6,611 nt of DNA from an uncultured Peptoniphilus sp. (GCF_946222045.1 NZ_CAMILN010000056.1:1-6611), one strand, 5' to 3'. Positions 1 through 6,431 are shown, numbered from the stretch's first letter. Notes: generated by a model from the sequence alone, not told the origin. Program-made: numbers and translations.

Positions 1-172
1 CGAGGCCCCTTTCCCCCTCCTTAAACCTCCCCCTTATCCCCTCGCCCTGGCAGGGACCCGGCCCATTACTACGCAAAAAGTCCTCCGACTAAAAATTTCA
101 AACTCGCTTCGCTCAAACAGTGAAATTTTTTTAACGTCTCCGAACTTTTTGCTTACTGCCTTATTAGCTTGT
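1..172 (-). repeat. Structured intergenic repeat, left copy (inverted relative to 481-650)
   Basis: Read on the minus strand, this stretch matches 481-650 in the same order: a GCAAAAA-type arm, GTTAAAAA, a CTGTTTGA...GCGAAGCGA core, a TTGAAA-type arm, then a G-rich tail ending in AGGGGCCTC. It folds into a long imperfect hairpin. GCAAAAAGT at 73-81 pairs with 144-152, GAC at 87-89 pairs with 136-138, and AAAAATTTCA at 91-100 pairs with 121-130, leaving a 20-nt apical loop. The C-rich bases 1-60 are the tail and include the small palindrome CCCTGGCAGGG at 45-55. The repeat may continue left of the window. A 63-codon minus-strand reading frame runs through it (225-34) but starts at TTG without a Shine-Dalgarno site, and the equivalent frame in the other copy is broken by stops, so I treat it as non-coding. 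The function is unknown. Confidence 0.6.
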
Positions 173-264
173 GGGTTATTGGCAAACTTTATAACCTTAC
201 AACATTTCAACGAGCTGGGGCGCAATTGCCAAACTTACAATAAATATGAAGTTATAAAAAGATG

Positions 265-296
265 AAGCTTAATCTTTTATTGATTAAGCTTTTTTT
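265..296 (+). terminator. Rho-independent terminator
   Basis: A perfect 10-bp stem (AAGCTTAATC at 265-274 with GATTAAGCTT at 282-291) closes a 7-nt loop and runs directly into a T tract at 290-296. This is the standard intrinsic terminator layout for plus-strand transcription. The gene it serves is not in the window: no coding region lies between base 1 and the stem. It may end a transcript entering from the left through the repeat at 1-172, or one that starts within the repeat island. Confidence 0.75.
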
Positions 297-480
297 AATG
301 CAGAAGTTTAATTAGATTGTTAAGTTTTGTTAAGTAACTTCGTATAAATATGAATCAATGTATAGGTAAAACCGTAGACCAAGGTTGAAAAACCCCGTAA
401 GGCAAGACAGCCGTTAAAAATTCAATGTACTTGAGCAATTTTTGTGATTTATAGACTAAAAAAACTTAACGTTCTATCCG
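297..480. other. Non-coding stretch between the two repeat copies, with small hairpins
   Basis: No reading frame of useful length crosses this stretch on either strand. Visible structure includes GGTT-GAAA-AACC at 383-394 (a 4-bp stem with a GNRA-type tetraloop), GGC/GCC at 401-403 and 410-412 around a 6-nt loop, and a hairpin pairing 416-425 with 431-443 across a 3-nt bulge. TTGTTAAG-like direct repeats occur near 317-333. I do not recognise a known RNA family here. It could be a decayed mobile element or an unassigned structured RNA, and the individual stems are short enough that chance folding in AT-rich DNA is possible. Confidence 0.3.
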
Positions 481-650
481 TGAGCTAATCAAGTGTATAT
501 AATGAGCAAAAAAATTGGTTATGCGTTAAAAATTTTCAACTGTTTGAATTCGCGAAGCGAATGAGTTTTGAAAATTTAGCATGGCCGATTTTTTTGGACT
601 CAACGTACGTGGGGTGAAGGGGGTGGTTTGGAGGGGCAAGGGGCCTCACG
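481..650 (+). repeat. Structured intergenic repeat, right copy
   Basis: This is the diverged, oppositely oriented partner of the repeat at 1-172. Its hairpin pairs AAAAAAATTGG (508-518) with CCGATTTTTTT (585-595, one G-T pair), ATGC (521-524) with GCAT (579-582), and AAATTTTCAA (530-539) with TTGAAAATTT (568-577). The apical loop holds a second small hairpin, ATTCGC-GAA-GCGAAT (548-562). The arms differ in sequence from those of the left copy, yet both copies keep three paired blocks in the same order. The copy ends in a G-rich tail that leads into AGGGGCCTC. A TATAAT hexamer at 498-503 lies just upstream, but it has no good -35 box. No protein frame is conserved between the two copies. Confidence 0.6.
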
Positions 651-670
651 ATGCCCCTAAGCCCCTCCAA
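628..670. other. Strong G/C-rich hairpin
   Basis: TTGGAGGGGC (628-637) pairs perfectly with GCCCCTCCAA (661-670). After a small AA/TAA internal loop, GGGGC (640-644) pairs with GCCCC (653-657) around an 8-nt loop, giving 15 base pairs in all. It stands out from the AT-rich surroundings and overlaps the tail of the repeat at 481-650. No T tract follows on either strand, so it is not a canonical intrinsic terminator. It could be an RNA-stabilising or protein-binding structure, or one end of the repeat element. Confidence 0.6.
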
Positions 671-790
671 TAAGGAATATAAAAGCGTCAGCTTTTAAAA
701 ATTTTTCTATTGGTTTCCTAACCCCCCTCCGGAAAGGGAATAGTAAAGCTCTGCTTTACAAAAAAGTTTCCAAAGACGAAGTCTTTGACC
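667..790. other. Chain of short hairpins
   Basis: Several stem-loops follow one another with little spacing. CCAATA (667-672) pairs with TATTGG (708-713) and encloses AAAAGC-GTCA-GCTTTT (681-696). TTTCC (714-718) pairs with GGAAA (731-735). GTAAAGC-TCT-GCTTTAC lies at 743-759 and CAAAGAC-GAA-GTCTTTG at 771-787. The last two have perfect 7-bp stems and 3-nt loops. No gene is visible. From 790 to 828 I see only AT-rich sequence with a T run at 804-810. Confidence 0.5.
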
Positions 791-828
791 CTTTGCTTCA
801 CGATTTTTTTACAATTTTATAAAAATAA

Positions 829-856
829 AAAAATCTGTAGTTTCCTACAGATTTTT
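829..856 (-). terminator. Intrinsic terminator (bidirectional) downstream of the MltG-like gene
   Basis: AAAAATCTGTAG (829-840) pairs with CTACAGATTTTT (845-856) around a 4-nt loop. Read on the minus strand, the stem follows the stop codon at 865-867 by 8 nt and ends in a T-rich run (complement of the A run at 827-833), so it fits as the terminator of the minus-strand gene. The T-rich arm at 852-856 and the T's beyond it could also stop plus-strand transcription arriving from the repeat island. Confidence 0.75.
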
Positions 857-864
857 CTCATTTT

Positions 865-1551
865 TTAATTTTGCGTAAGTTCTCTTATTACATTCTCTAC
901 TTTAGATGGCATGGTAAATTCGTGGTCTCCTGGTTGGAAGCTAGATACTCCCAGTCTATTGCATTCTTCCACGAAGGCCCCATCTGATTCTATGGCTCCA
1001 AGGTCTAGGAGATTTTTGCCTACTTGGGCAGGTCCTTCGCCTTCTGATATATTTAGCTTGTAAGTCTTGAGTTCAATGCCTGCAATTTCTGCAAGGATTT
1101 CTTTGACCTTCATGTCCTTGTCAAATTCATAGGCACCTGGGACAATCTTGTCCCCAATTTGCATATCTTCTGCAAGGTCCTTATAAGTTGCCATGTCTGC
1201 AATTAGGCCCTTGGAAATTAAGAGTTCTCCAAGGCTATCTAAGTTTGTTCCCTCAGGAACTGTAAAGGAATTTACATTTTCATCTTCTTCGTCTTTTTTA
1301 TCTTCATCCATTAGGACAACTGGCTTTACAGCTTTTTCTTTTCTTAGGCCTGTTGCAAGAAGGATCTCTCCGTAAGTTTTTTTAGCTTCGTCAACAATTC
1401 CTATCTTTATATCCTTTGTGGAAATTGAATTTAGGTAAAGGGAATCCATCCTCCACTTGATTACAAAAATTAGGAATAAGAAGAAAAGTATTGATAATAA
1501 AACTTGGAGGACTTTAATAAAAAAGAGCTTGCCTCTGTTAAAATTATTCAA
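865..1551 (-). CDS. Membrane-anchored protein with two MltG/YceG-type LysM-like modules, no catalytic domain
   Basis: This 228-residue protein has a short basic N-terminus, one transmembrane segment at about residues 12-32, then an outward-facing region with an acidic linker (about 82-93). Two similar modules follow. Residues 96-157 (beginning FTVPEGTNLDSLGELLISKG, with PGAYEF near 138-143) and 164-226 (ISEGEGPAQVGKNLLDLGAI, with PGDHEF near 207-212) both match the 'PEG...I...L...G.I' and 'G.YEF' pattern of the LysM-like domain that precedes the lytic transglycosylase domain in MltG/YceG. The catalytic domain with its glutamate is absent, so it should not cut glycan. A role in peptidoglycan binding or in modulating MltG is an inference. 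The start is TTG at 1551; the AAAGAGG site 6 nt upstream supports it and no ATG alternative fits in frame. It is transcribed divergently from the operon at 1625 and is followed by a terminator at 829-856. Confidence 0.8.
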   Translation of the reverse strand: MNNFNRGKLFFIKVLQVLLSILFFLFLIFVIKWRMDSLYLNSISTKDIKIGIVDEAKKTYGEILLATGLRKEKAVKPVVLMDEDKKDEEDENVNSFTVPEGTNLDSLGELLISKGLIADMATYKDLAEDMQIGDKIVPGAYEFDKDMKVKEILAEIAGIELKTYKLNISEGEGPAQVGKNLLDLGAIESDGAFVEECNRLGVSSFQPGDHEFTMPSKVENVIRELTQN

Positions 1552-1557
1552 AATAAA

Positions 1558-1564
1558 CCTCTTT
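1558..1564 (-). promoter_or_regulatory. Ribosome binding site that fixes the TTG start of the MltG-like gene
   Basis: On the minus strand, AAAGAGG sits 6 nt before TTG at 1551. The nearest upstream ATG triplets do not give an open frame into the gene, so this site decides the start. Confidence 0.65.
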
Positions 1565-1575
1565 TCATCATGTTT

Positions 1576-1591
1576 TGATATAATTATATCA
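1576..1591. promoter_or_regulatory. Symmetric divergent promoter: two head-to-head extended -10 boxes
   Basis: TGATATAATTATATCA is a perfect 16-bp palindrome. On the plus strand it reads TGA-TATAAT (extended -10, hexamer at 1579-1584), and on the minus strand it reads the same (hexamer covering 1588-1583). Predicted start sites near 1591 (plus) and 1576 (minus) would give leaders of about 34 nt to the gene at 1625 and about 25 nt to the gene at 1551. A TTTTCA hexamer (complement of 1606-1611) is a fair -35 box for the minus gene at 17-bp spacing. No good -35 is visible for the plus strand, where the extended TG could compensate. The palindrome could also be an operator, but the promoter reading explains every base. 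Confidence 0.65.
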
Positions 1592-1624
1592 GCAAAGGCT
1601 TAAAATGAAAAGTTTGGAGATTTT

Positions 1625-2614
1625 ATGAGAAAAATTATTATTAATAAAAATGACGAGGGAAGAAGGCTAGATAGGTTTTTGAAAATCTATTTTGAAAAGG
1701 CTCCTCTTTCCTTTATTTATAAAAATTTGAGAAAGAAAAATATTAAAGTCAATGGGAAAAAGGCCAAGCCCGAGGACATCTTAAGTGATGGGGACGAGAT
1801 AAAATTATTTTTGGCAGAGGAAACTATTGAGAAGTTCAAAAAAGATATAAGGAAGTCCAAAAATTCTAAGTTGCCAGACATTTTGTATGAGGATGATGAC
1901 CTTATCCTTGTGAAGAAACCCATCAACATGCTCACTCACAATGATTCAAAGGGATACCAAGACAATGCCCTTGACAGGATGGTGGACTATTTAATTGCCA
2001 AGGGAGATTACAATCCAAGGCTTGAGAAGTCCTTTAGGCCTGCCTTTGTAAATAGGCTGGACAGGAACACTTCTGGCATCTTAATTGGGGCAAAGAATTT
2101 AAAATCCTTGCAGGACTTAAACAAGGCCATAAAAAATAGGGAGATAAAAAAACTCTATGTAACTCTTGTGGTTGGAGAAGTCACAAAGGATTTTGATGTT
2201 GACATCAATCTCAAAAAGACTGGCAATAATGTCATGAAGAAGGCCTCAAGAGATGAGGGTAAGAGGGCTCTTACAAAATTTAGGGTCCTTAAGTCTAACA
2301 AAGACTACTCACTTCTTTCTGTCAACCTAATTACTGGCAGGACCCACCAAATTAGGGCATCCTTGAAGGAAGAGGGCCTCGCCATTGTTGGGGACAGGAA
2401 GTATGGGGACCCTAGGACCAACAAGGCCTTTAGGGAGAGGGGACTGGACTCGCAGTTCTTGCACAACTATGCCATAGTTTTTGAGTCAGATGATTTTAAA
2501 AATCTAAGGGGCAAGTCCTTTGTCTACCTACCTGACGGAAAGATGAAAACCATAGCCGAGGATATTTTTAAGATAAATTTAGGTGATTTATTAAATGAAG
2601 AAAATAATTTTTAG
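1625..2614 (+). CDS. RluA-family (RluC/RluD-type) pseudouridine synthase with S4 domain
   Basis: This 329-residue cytoplasmic enzyme is expected to isomerise specific uridines in RNA, most likely 23S rRNA, to pseudouridine. An N-terminal S4 RNA-binding domain covers about residues 12-62 (RRLDRFL, then RKKNIKVNGKKA and DGDEIKL). The catalytic domain follows from about 84. The signature NRLDRNTSG at 143-151 contains the expected catalytic aspartate D146, with Asn replacing the more common His of HRLD. LITGRTHQIR at 235-244 and GDRKYG at 256-261 are the other family motifs. Length and domain order are normal for the RluC/RluD group, but the target uridine cannot be told from sequence. The ATG at 1625 is preceded by GGAGA at 1616-1620. 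It is the first gene of the operon, about 34 nt from the predicted start of transcription, and its last 20 nt overlap the next gene. Confidence 0.93.
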   Translation: MRKIIINKNDEGRRLDRFLKIYFEKAPLSFIYKNLRKKNIKVNGKKAKPEDILSDGDEIKLFLAEETIEKFKKDIRKSKNSKLPDILYEDDDLILVKKPINMLTHNDSKGYQDNALDRMVDYLIAKGDYNPRLEKSFRPAFVNRLDRNTSGILIGAKNLKSLQDLNKAIKNREIKKLYVTLVVGEVTKDFDVDINLKKTGNNVMKKASRDEGKRALTKFRVLKSNKDYSLLSVNLITGRTHQIRASLKEEGLAIVGDRKYGDPRTNKAFRERGLDSQFLHNYAIVFESDDFKNLRGKSFVYLPDGKMKTIAEDIFKINLGDLLNEENNF

Positions 2615-5198
2615 GTCTCCCAGGGAAGACTTAGGATTTGAAAAATTAAAGGGCGAGAGGACTTTATTTATCTTGCCCTCTCAATCTGCCATAAATTTTT
2701 ACATAAGGGACATGCTGGGCAGGGGCATGGACATAAATAAGACTGAGTTCGAGACCTTTGATGGGATTGGAAGGAGAAATAGGGCAAAAAGACCTGATTC
2801 TATTTTAAAATATCTTGTCCTTTCAAAGATTCTCAAGGAAAACTTAAGTGATCTTAAAATTTTTCCTGAGACTGTGGATATAATTTTAGATTTTTTTGAT
2901 GACATTGCAGAAAATTATTTAGACTCAAGTGATATTGAGAAGATTCCTGGAGGAATCTTCAAGGACTTGGCGAGAGTCTTTGATATTTATAGGGAATATT
3001 TTGCAGCCAGGTCCCTTGACATTTACGGCAGGGTCAAGGAGGACTCAATCAAGGAGACTAAGTTTGATTCTATAATTATTTCCGGATTTTTGGAGTTTGG
3101 CAAGGCTGAAGAAGAGATAATAAAAATTTTGTCGGGACTTGAGGGGAAAAATATCTTTATAGACATCCCCTTTAATTTTATGGAGTCAGACCTTCTTGAT
3201 GGACTTATAAAAAATTTGCAAGGCCTTGGCTTTGAACTTGAGGAAAGAGAAGGTCTTGATTACAAAAAGGAAATTGATAGAGAAAAGGTAAAAATCTTGT
3301 CTTCAAAAGATAATTTTTATAACTTATTTTTTTCTAACTTGAAGCTGCTTTTAAAGGAAGAAAAAGTTATTGATATCACAATTTTAAGTGGGTCTCCTAG
3401 TCTTTCAGAAAAAGTTCGCCAAAGGGAAGGCTTTGAAGGTCTAGAATTTAACCTTCCAAGGAAGGAAAGGTCCCTACTTGAAAGGGAATTTGTCACGCTT
3501 TTAGATTATTTTCTCGACAAGTCCAAGGAAAATACCTTGAGAAGAGTTCGTCTATCCTATTTCTCTTTGCCACTTGATGTCATAAATCTCGAAGCAAGTC
3601 TTATGGCCTATAATTTTAAAAAATTAGGAGACATAGATTTTTCTAGGGTCAAGGACCTTAGGCTCAATGAGGGAGAACTGGATGACTTTTTAAGTGGAGT
3701 CCAACTTCTTCAAGATGAAAATATTCTTCAAAAGGAAGATGTGACTTATTATTTGGAATTTTTCAAAAACTATTTGGAAAGAGCCAGGGGAAAAATTGAA
3801 AATGACTTAAAGAGAAATCCTGAAAGTCCAAGAAGACGTGATGGAAGATTTTTGGAAGAGCTTGATGAGGTCCTTATAAAGATGGAGGGCTTGGGAGATT
3901 TTTATGAGTCCATAGACCTATCTGATTTTGTCTTGATTTTAAAAAAATATATGGAAAAGATTAGGTTTGATGAGGTCCAAAATCTTGAAGGCTTAGAGAT
4001 TTCAAGCCAGGCTTCTAACTATTACAGAAATTTTAAAAATTTAATTTTATTAGGCTTTGACCATTCCTATCAAGAGGATGAGAAGGCAAACTTCATCTAC
4101 AAGAAGGAGACCCAAGGGGCCATGGAAGAACTTGGCCTTGTGAAGGATAACTTTAAGAGAGACTACTCTTATTTGATTTATGATTTACTTGTGGCAGAAA
4201 AGGTCTTGATCCTAACTGGCGATAGGGAAAGAGGATTTTCAAAAGTCTTAAACTCTTTAATTTTTGACTTGAACCTAGAAGTCCATGAAGTTGAAAAAAT
4301 TTATGAGACGGGAAGGCTTTACAGGACAAGAGAGGTCAAGGACCACAATTATATAATTGATGACAGAGATCTTGGGGAGATCAACAAGAAGATTTCTGAA
4401 AGACCCTATTCTGTGACAGACTTTGACATCCTAAAGGACTGCCCGAGACGATTTCTCTTTGAGAGGGTCTACAGGATTGGCAAGCTGGAAAAAGATTATG
4501 AGGACATGTTTTATCTTGACCTTGGAGAAAAATATCACAGGGTTTTGGAAAAGTATTTCAAAAAAGAAGATGACTTTAATGAAGACAGCTTGTTAGATCT
4601 TATTTTGGAAGTGGAAAATCTTGGGGACTTTGCTGACCTTTCCTTCTTGGATAAAGTTTCTGTCCTAAATTCTCAAAGGATCCTTGGAGATTATATAAAG
4701 AAGGACTTGGAGGTCCAGGCCAAGTATGGTTACAAGCCAGCTTATTTTGAAGAGGGTTTTGAAACTGAAATTGCTGGACTAAAGATAAGGGGAAGGATTG
4801 ACAGGATTGACGCCCTTGGTGACAATGAAATCCTCATGGATTACAAGAGGTCCTCTGTGAAAAGGAAAAAGGATATTGAAGAGCTAAAGTCCTTCCAAAT
4901 GCCTCTTTATGCTATAGGTAGAAAAAAACTGGGTAAGAATATATCGATGGCGACCTACGGGTCAGTCAAGAGGGGAGAAGTTTCCACTGTGATAAAAAAT
5001 TCCGACATCCTGCCAAAGGACGACAGGGGACAATATTATTTCACAGAGGATGATTTAAATGAACTCCTAAATAAATTTGAAGATGAGATTGTTAGGCTGA
5101 CTTCTTCTATAAGGTCTGGCAACTATGAGTCTTCAAGTGACTGTAAAAATTGTGATTACCTAGAGATTTGCGAGAACAAGGAGAATTTTAATGGATAA
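2595..5198 (+). CDS. addB: AddB-like PD-(D/E)XK nuclease, ATP-dependent exonuclease subunit
   Basis: This 867-residue cytoplasmic protein resembles the AddB/RexB subunit of the AddAB helicase-nuclease, which processes double-strand breaks for recombination. The N-terminal two thirds looks like the inactive helicase-like scaffold (IIISGFLEF at 160-168, LILLGF near 484-488). The C-terminal nuclease domain has H648, GRIDRID with D736 and D739, DYK at 749-751 and QxxxY at 768-772. Four cysteines, C616, C850, C853 and C859, give the C...CxxCx5C spacing of the AddB iron-sulfur cluster that staples the nuclease domain. It is clearly shorter than Bacillus AddB (about 1,150 residues), and I see no GxxGxGKT Walker A motif near the N-terminus. 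The start at 2595 has AGGTGAT 7 nt upstream and lies inside the end of the pseudouridine synthase gene. AddA is not adjacent: the next gene overlaps this one by 8 nt. Confidence 0.82.
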   Translation: MKKIIFRSPREDLGFEKLKGERTLFILPSQSAINFYIRDMLGRGMDINKTEFETFDGIGRRNRAKRPDSILKYLVLSKILKENLSDLKIFPETVDIILDFFDDIAENYLDSSDIEKIPGGIFKDLARVFDIYREYFAARSLDIYGRVKEDSIKETKFDSIIISGFLEFGKAEEEIIKILSGLEGKNIFIDIPFNFMESDLLDGLIKNLQGLGFELEEREGLDYKKEIDREKVKILSSKDNFYNLFFSNLKLLLKEEKVIDITILSGSPSLSEKVRQREGFEGLEFNLPRKERSLLEREFVTLLDYFLDKSKENTLRRVRLSYFSLPLDVINLEASLMAYNFKKLGDIDFSRVKDLRLNEGELDDFLSGVQLLQDENILQKEDVTYYLEFFKNYLERARGKIENDLKRNPESPRRRDGRFLEELDEVLIKMEGLGDFYESIDLSDFVLILKKYMEKIRFDEVQNLEGLEISSQASNYYRNFKNLILLGFDHSYQEDEKANFIYKKETQGAMEELGLVKDNFKRDYSYLIYDLLVAEKVLILTGDRERGFSKVLNSLIFDLNLEVHEVEKIYETGRLYRTREVKDHNYIIDDRDLGEINKKISERPYSVTDFDILKDCPRRFLFERVYRIGKLEKDYEDMFYLDLGEKYHRVLEKYFKKEDDFNEDSLLDLILEVENLGDFADLSFLDKVSVLNSQRILGDYIKKDLEVQAKYGYKPAYFEEGFETEIAGLKIRGRIDRIDALGDNEILMDYKRSSVKRKKDIEELKSFQMPLYAIGRKKLGKNISMATYGSVKRGEVSTVIKNSDILPKDDRGQYYFTEDDLNELLNKFEDEIVRLTSSIRSGNYESSSDCKNCDYLEICENKENFNG

Positions 5199-5730
5199 AA
5201 AAGAATTGAGAAAAAAATATACAAAAGTAAGAGCCGAAGTTGAGGACAAGGAAGGCAAGGACAAGCTAATAAGAAAAAACTTGCGACAACTTGATATCTA
5301 CAAGAAGGCAAAATCTGTTTTTGTTTTTATCTCTTATAAGTCTGAAGTTGACACTAGGGGAATAATCGAAGATATCTTGGCTGATGGAAAAAAACTTTTA
5401 GTTCCACTTGTTAAGGGCAGCGAGATGATTGCTGTTGAAGTCAAGGGGATTGATGACCTTGAGCCAAATAAGATGGGGATTTTGGAACCAAAATCTGGAC
5501 AAGAAGTGACTGATGTTGACTTAACTATTACACCAGGTCTTGCCTTTGACAAGAAGGGCTACAGGCTTGGATATGGTGGAGGATACTATGACAAGTTCTT
5601 CGCCAAGGTAGACACAATAAGGATGGGAATTGGATATTCTGACCAATATGTTGAAAGTCTAGTCCACGAAGATTATGACAAGGCCTTAGAATATCTTTTG
5701 ACTGAAGAAGGGCTGATTGAATTTGAATAA
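5191..5730 (+). CDS. 5-formyltetrahydrofolate cyclo-ligase (methenyltetrahydrofolate synthetase)
   Basis: This 179-residue enzyme should use ATP to convert 5-formyltetrahydrofolate to 5,10-methenyltetrahydrofolate, returning the storage form of folate to one-carbon metabolism in the cytoplasm. The N-terminus (KKELRKKYTKVR, residues 3-14) is the basic, helical nucleotide-binding start usual in the family. SEVDT at 51-55 matches the conserved E-V-T region near the folate site. The signature PGLAFDKKGYRLGYGGGYYD at 115-134 is nearly canonical. Length is typical and no key residue appears lost. AAGGAG at 5178-5183 precedes the ATG by 7 nt. The gene overlaps the end of addB by 8 nt and its own last 14 nt overlap the next gene, which suggests coupled translation. 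Names used elsewhere include fau, ygfA and yqgN; I leave the symbol open. Confidence 0.93.
   Translation: MDKKELRKKYTKVRAEVEDKEGKDKLIRKNLRQLDIYKKAKSVFVFISYKSEVDTRGIIEDILADGKKLLVPLVKGSEMIAVEVKGIDDLEPNKMGILEPKSGQEVTDVDLTITPGLAFDKKGYRLGYGGGYYDKFFAKVDTIRMGIGYSDQYVESLVHEDYDKALEYLLTEEGLIEFE
5706..5712 (+). promoter_or_regulatory. Ribosome binding site for the TTG-started CPBP gene
   Basis: AGAAGGG lies 4 nt before the in-frame TTG at 5717 and 10 nt before a second in-frame TTG at 5723. No ATG occurs in frame near the beginning of the conserved protein. Either TTG could be used, changing the protein by only two residues. Confidence 0.45.
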
Positions 5731-6418
5731 TTATAAAAGGAATTATCCAAGAATAGAAGCCAAGACTTGGAAGTGGGTCCTGTCCCTCTTCCTTGCCATA
5801 GGGTCCTTCTTCTTAGTTAGCTTGGTCTTTGCTCTTTTGGGAATTGAAAATGAAATCCTCATGGCCCTTTTGATAAGTGTCTTGTCCCTCATGTCCCTTT
5901 GGGTAGTGGACAGGAGATTTATTTTAAAAATTTTCTTGCCCCTAAAGATGAAAGACCTCTTGTATATTTTAATAGGACTTGGTTTTTCCTTTGTGGCAGT
6001 TATTTTTGCTTCAATTATAATGGCCCAAATGGGGGTCCAGGGTTCAGCCAATCCAATTTTTGATATCTTAACTGATGAAAACATAAAGAGGTTTATTGTT
6101 TCCACTATGGTTCAGTTTATTGCCGAGGAAATAATCTTCATCATTCCCTTTTTGTTTGTAATTAACAAGATGAATACAAAGAATGAAAAGCTAAAGACAT
6201 TCCTGGCAATTCTCCTGTCATCAGTGATTTTCGGTGCCATGCACCTATCAACCTACAACTTCAACATTGTCCAAGCAGTCCTTGTGATTTCCATAATTAG
6301 AACTGGCCTCTCCATGTCCTATGTCTTGTCAAAAAACTTGACAGTGACTTACCTAGTCCACATGATTTACGATTGGGTATTGATTTGGATTTATTTGGCA
6401 GCAGGACAAATGGCATGA
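5717..6418 (+). CDS. CPBP (Abi/CAAX-like) family intramembrane metalloprotease homologue
   Basis: This 233-residue, very hydrophobic protein has about seven predicted membrane segments, at roughly residues 20-41, 46-64, 80-104, 127-150, 161-178, 185-205 and 209-229. Three family motifs are recognisable. The glutamate pair E137-E138 starts motif 1, F172-G-A-M-H176 is motif 2 (FxxxH), and H215-M-I-Y-D219 is motif 3 (HxxxN/D). These would bind the metal and catalyse cleavage of a membrane substrate. Motif 1 departs from the usual EExxxR because isoleucine (I142) stands where arginine is expected, so activity is uncertain. Family members act in prenyl-protein-type processing, bacteriocin self-immunity or unknown roles, and no bacteriocin gene is nearby to choose between them. 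The start is TTG (5717, or 5723), overlapping the previous gene by 14 nt. It is the last gene of the operon, and no clear terminator follows. Confidence 0.82.
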   Translation: MNLNNYKRNYPRIEAKTWKWVLSLFLAIGSFFLVSLVFALLGIENEILMALLISVLSLMSLWVVDRRFILKIFLPLKMKDLLYILIGLGFSFVAVIFASIIMAQMGVQGSANPIFDILTDENIKRFIVSTMVQFIAEEIIFIIPFLFVINKMNTKNEKLKTFLAILLSSVIFGAMHLSTYNFNIVQAVLVISIIRTGLSMSYVLSKNLTVTYLVHMIYDWVLIWIYLAAGQMA

Positions 6419-6431
6419 TTTAATAAGTATT

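Noticed and set aside
73..152. CRISPR array or CRISPR-like repeats in the left island
   Set aside because: The repeats are inverted, occur as only two diverged copies, and have no regularly spaced unique spacers or cas genes nearby.
34..225. 63-codon minus-strand open frame within the left repeat
   Set aside because: It begins at TTG without a Shine-Dalgarno site, lies wholly inside the structured repeat, and the matching frame in the repeat copy at 481-650 is interrupted by stop codons.
498..503. TATAAT as a promoter for the right repeat hairpin
   Set aside because: There is no acceptable -35 box at 16-18 bp and no extended TG at the right spacing. In AT-rich DNA the hexamer alone is weak evidence.
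581..673. Plus-strand open frame of 30 codons starting ATGGCCGAT
   Set aside because: It has no ribosome binding site, lies in the repeat arm, G-rich tail and G/C-rich hairpin, and its composition follows the repeat more than any coding pattern.
1193..1375. 60-codon plus-strand frame opposite the MltG-like gene
   Set aside because: It is a shadow of the real minus-strand gene: it is serine-rich, lacks a ribosome binding site and resembles no family.
5743..6105. 120-codon minus-strand frame opposite the CPBP gene
   Set aside because: It is a shadow frame. The opposite strand encodes a membrane protein with recognisable motifs, and this frame shows no domain or ribosome binding site.
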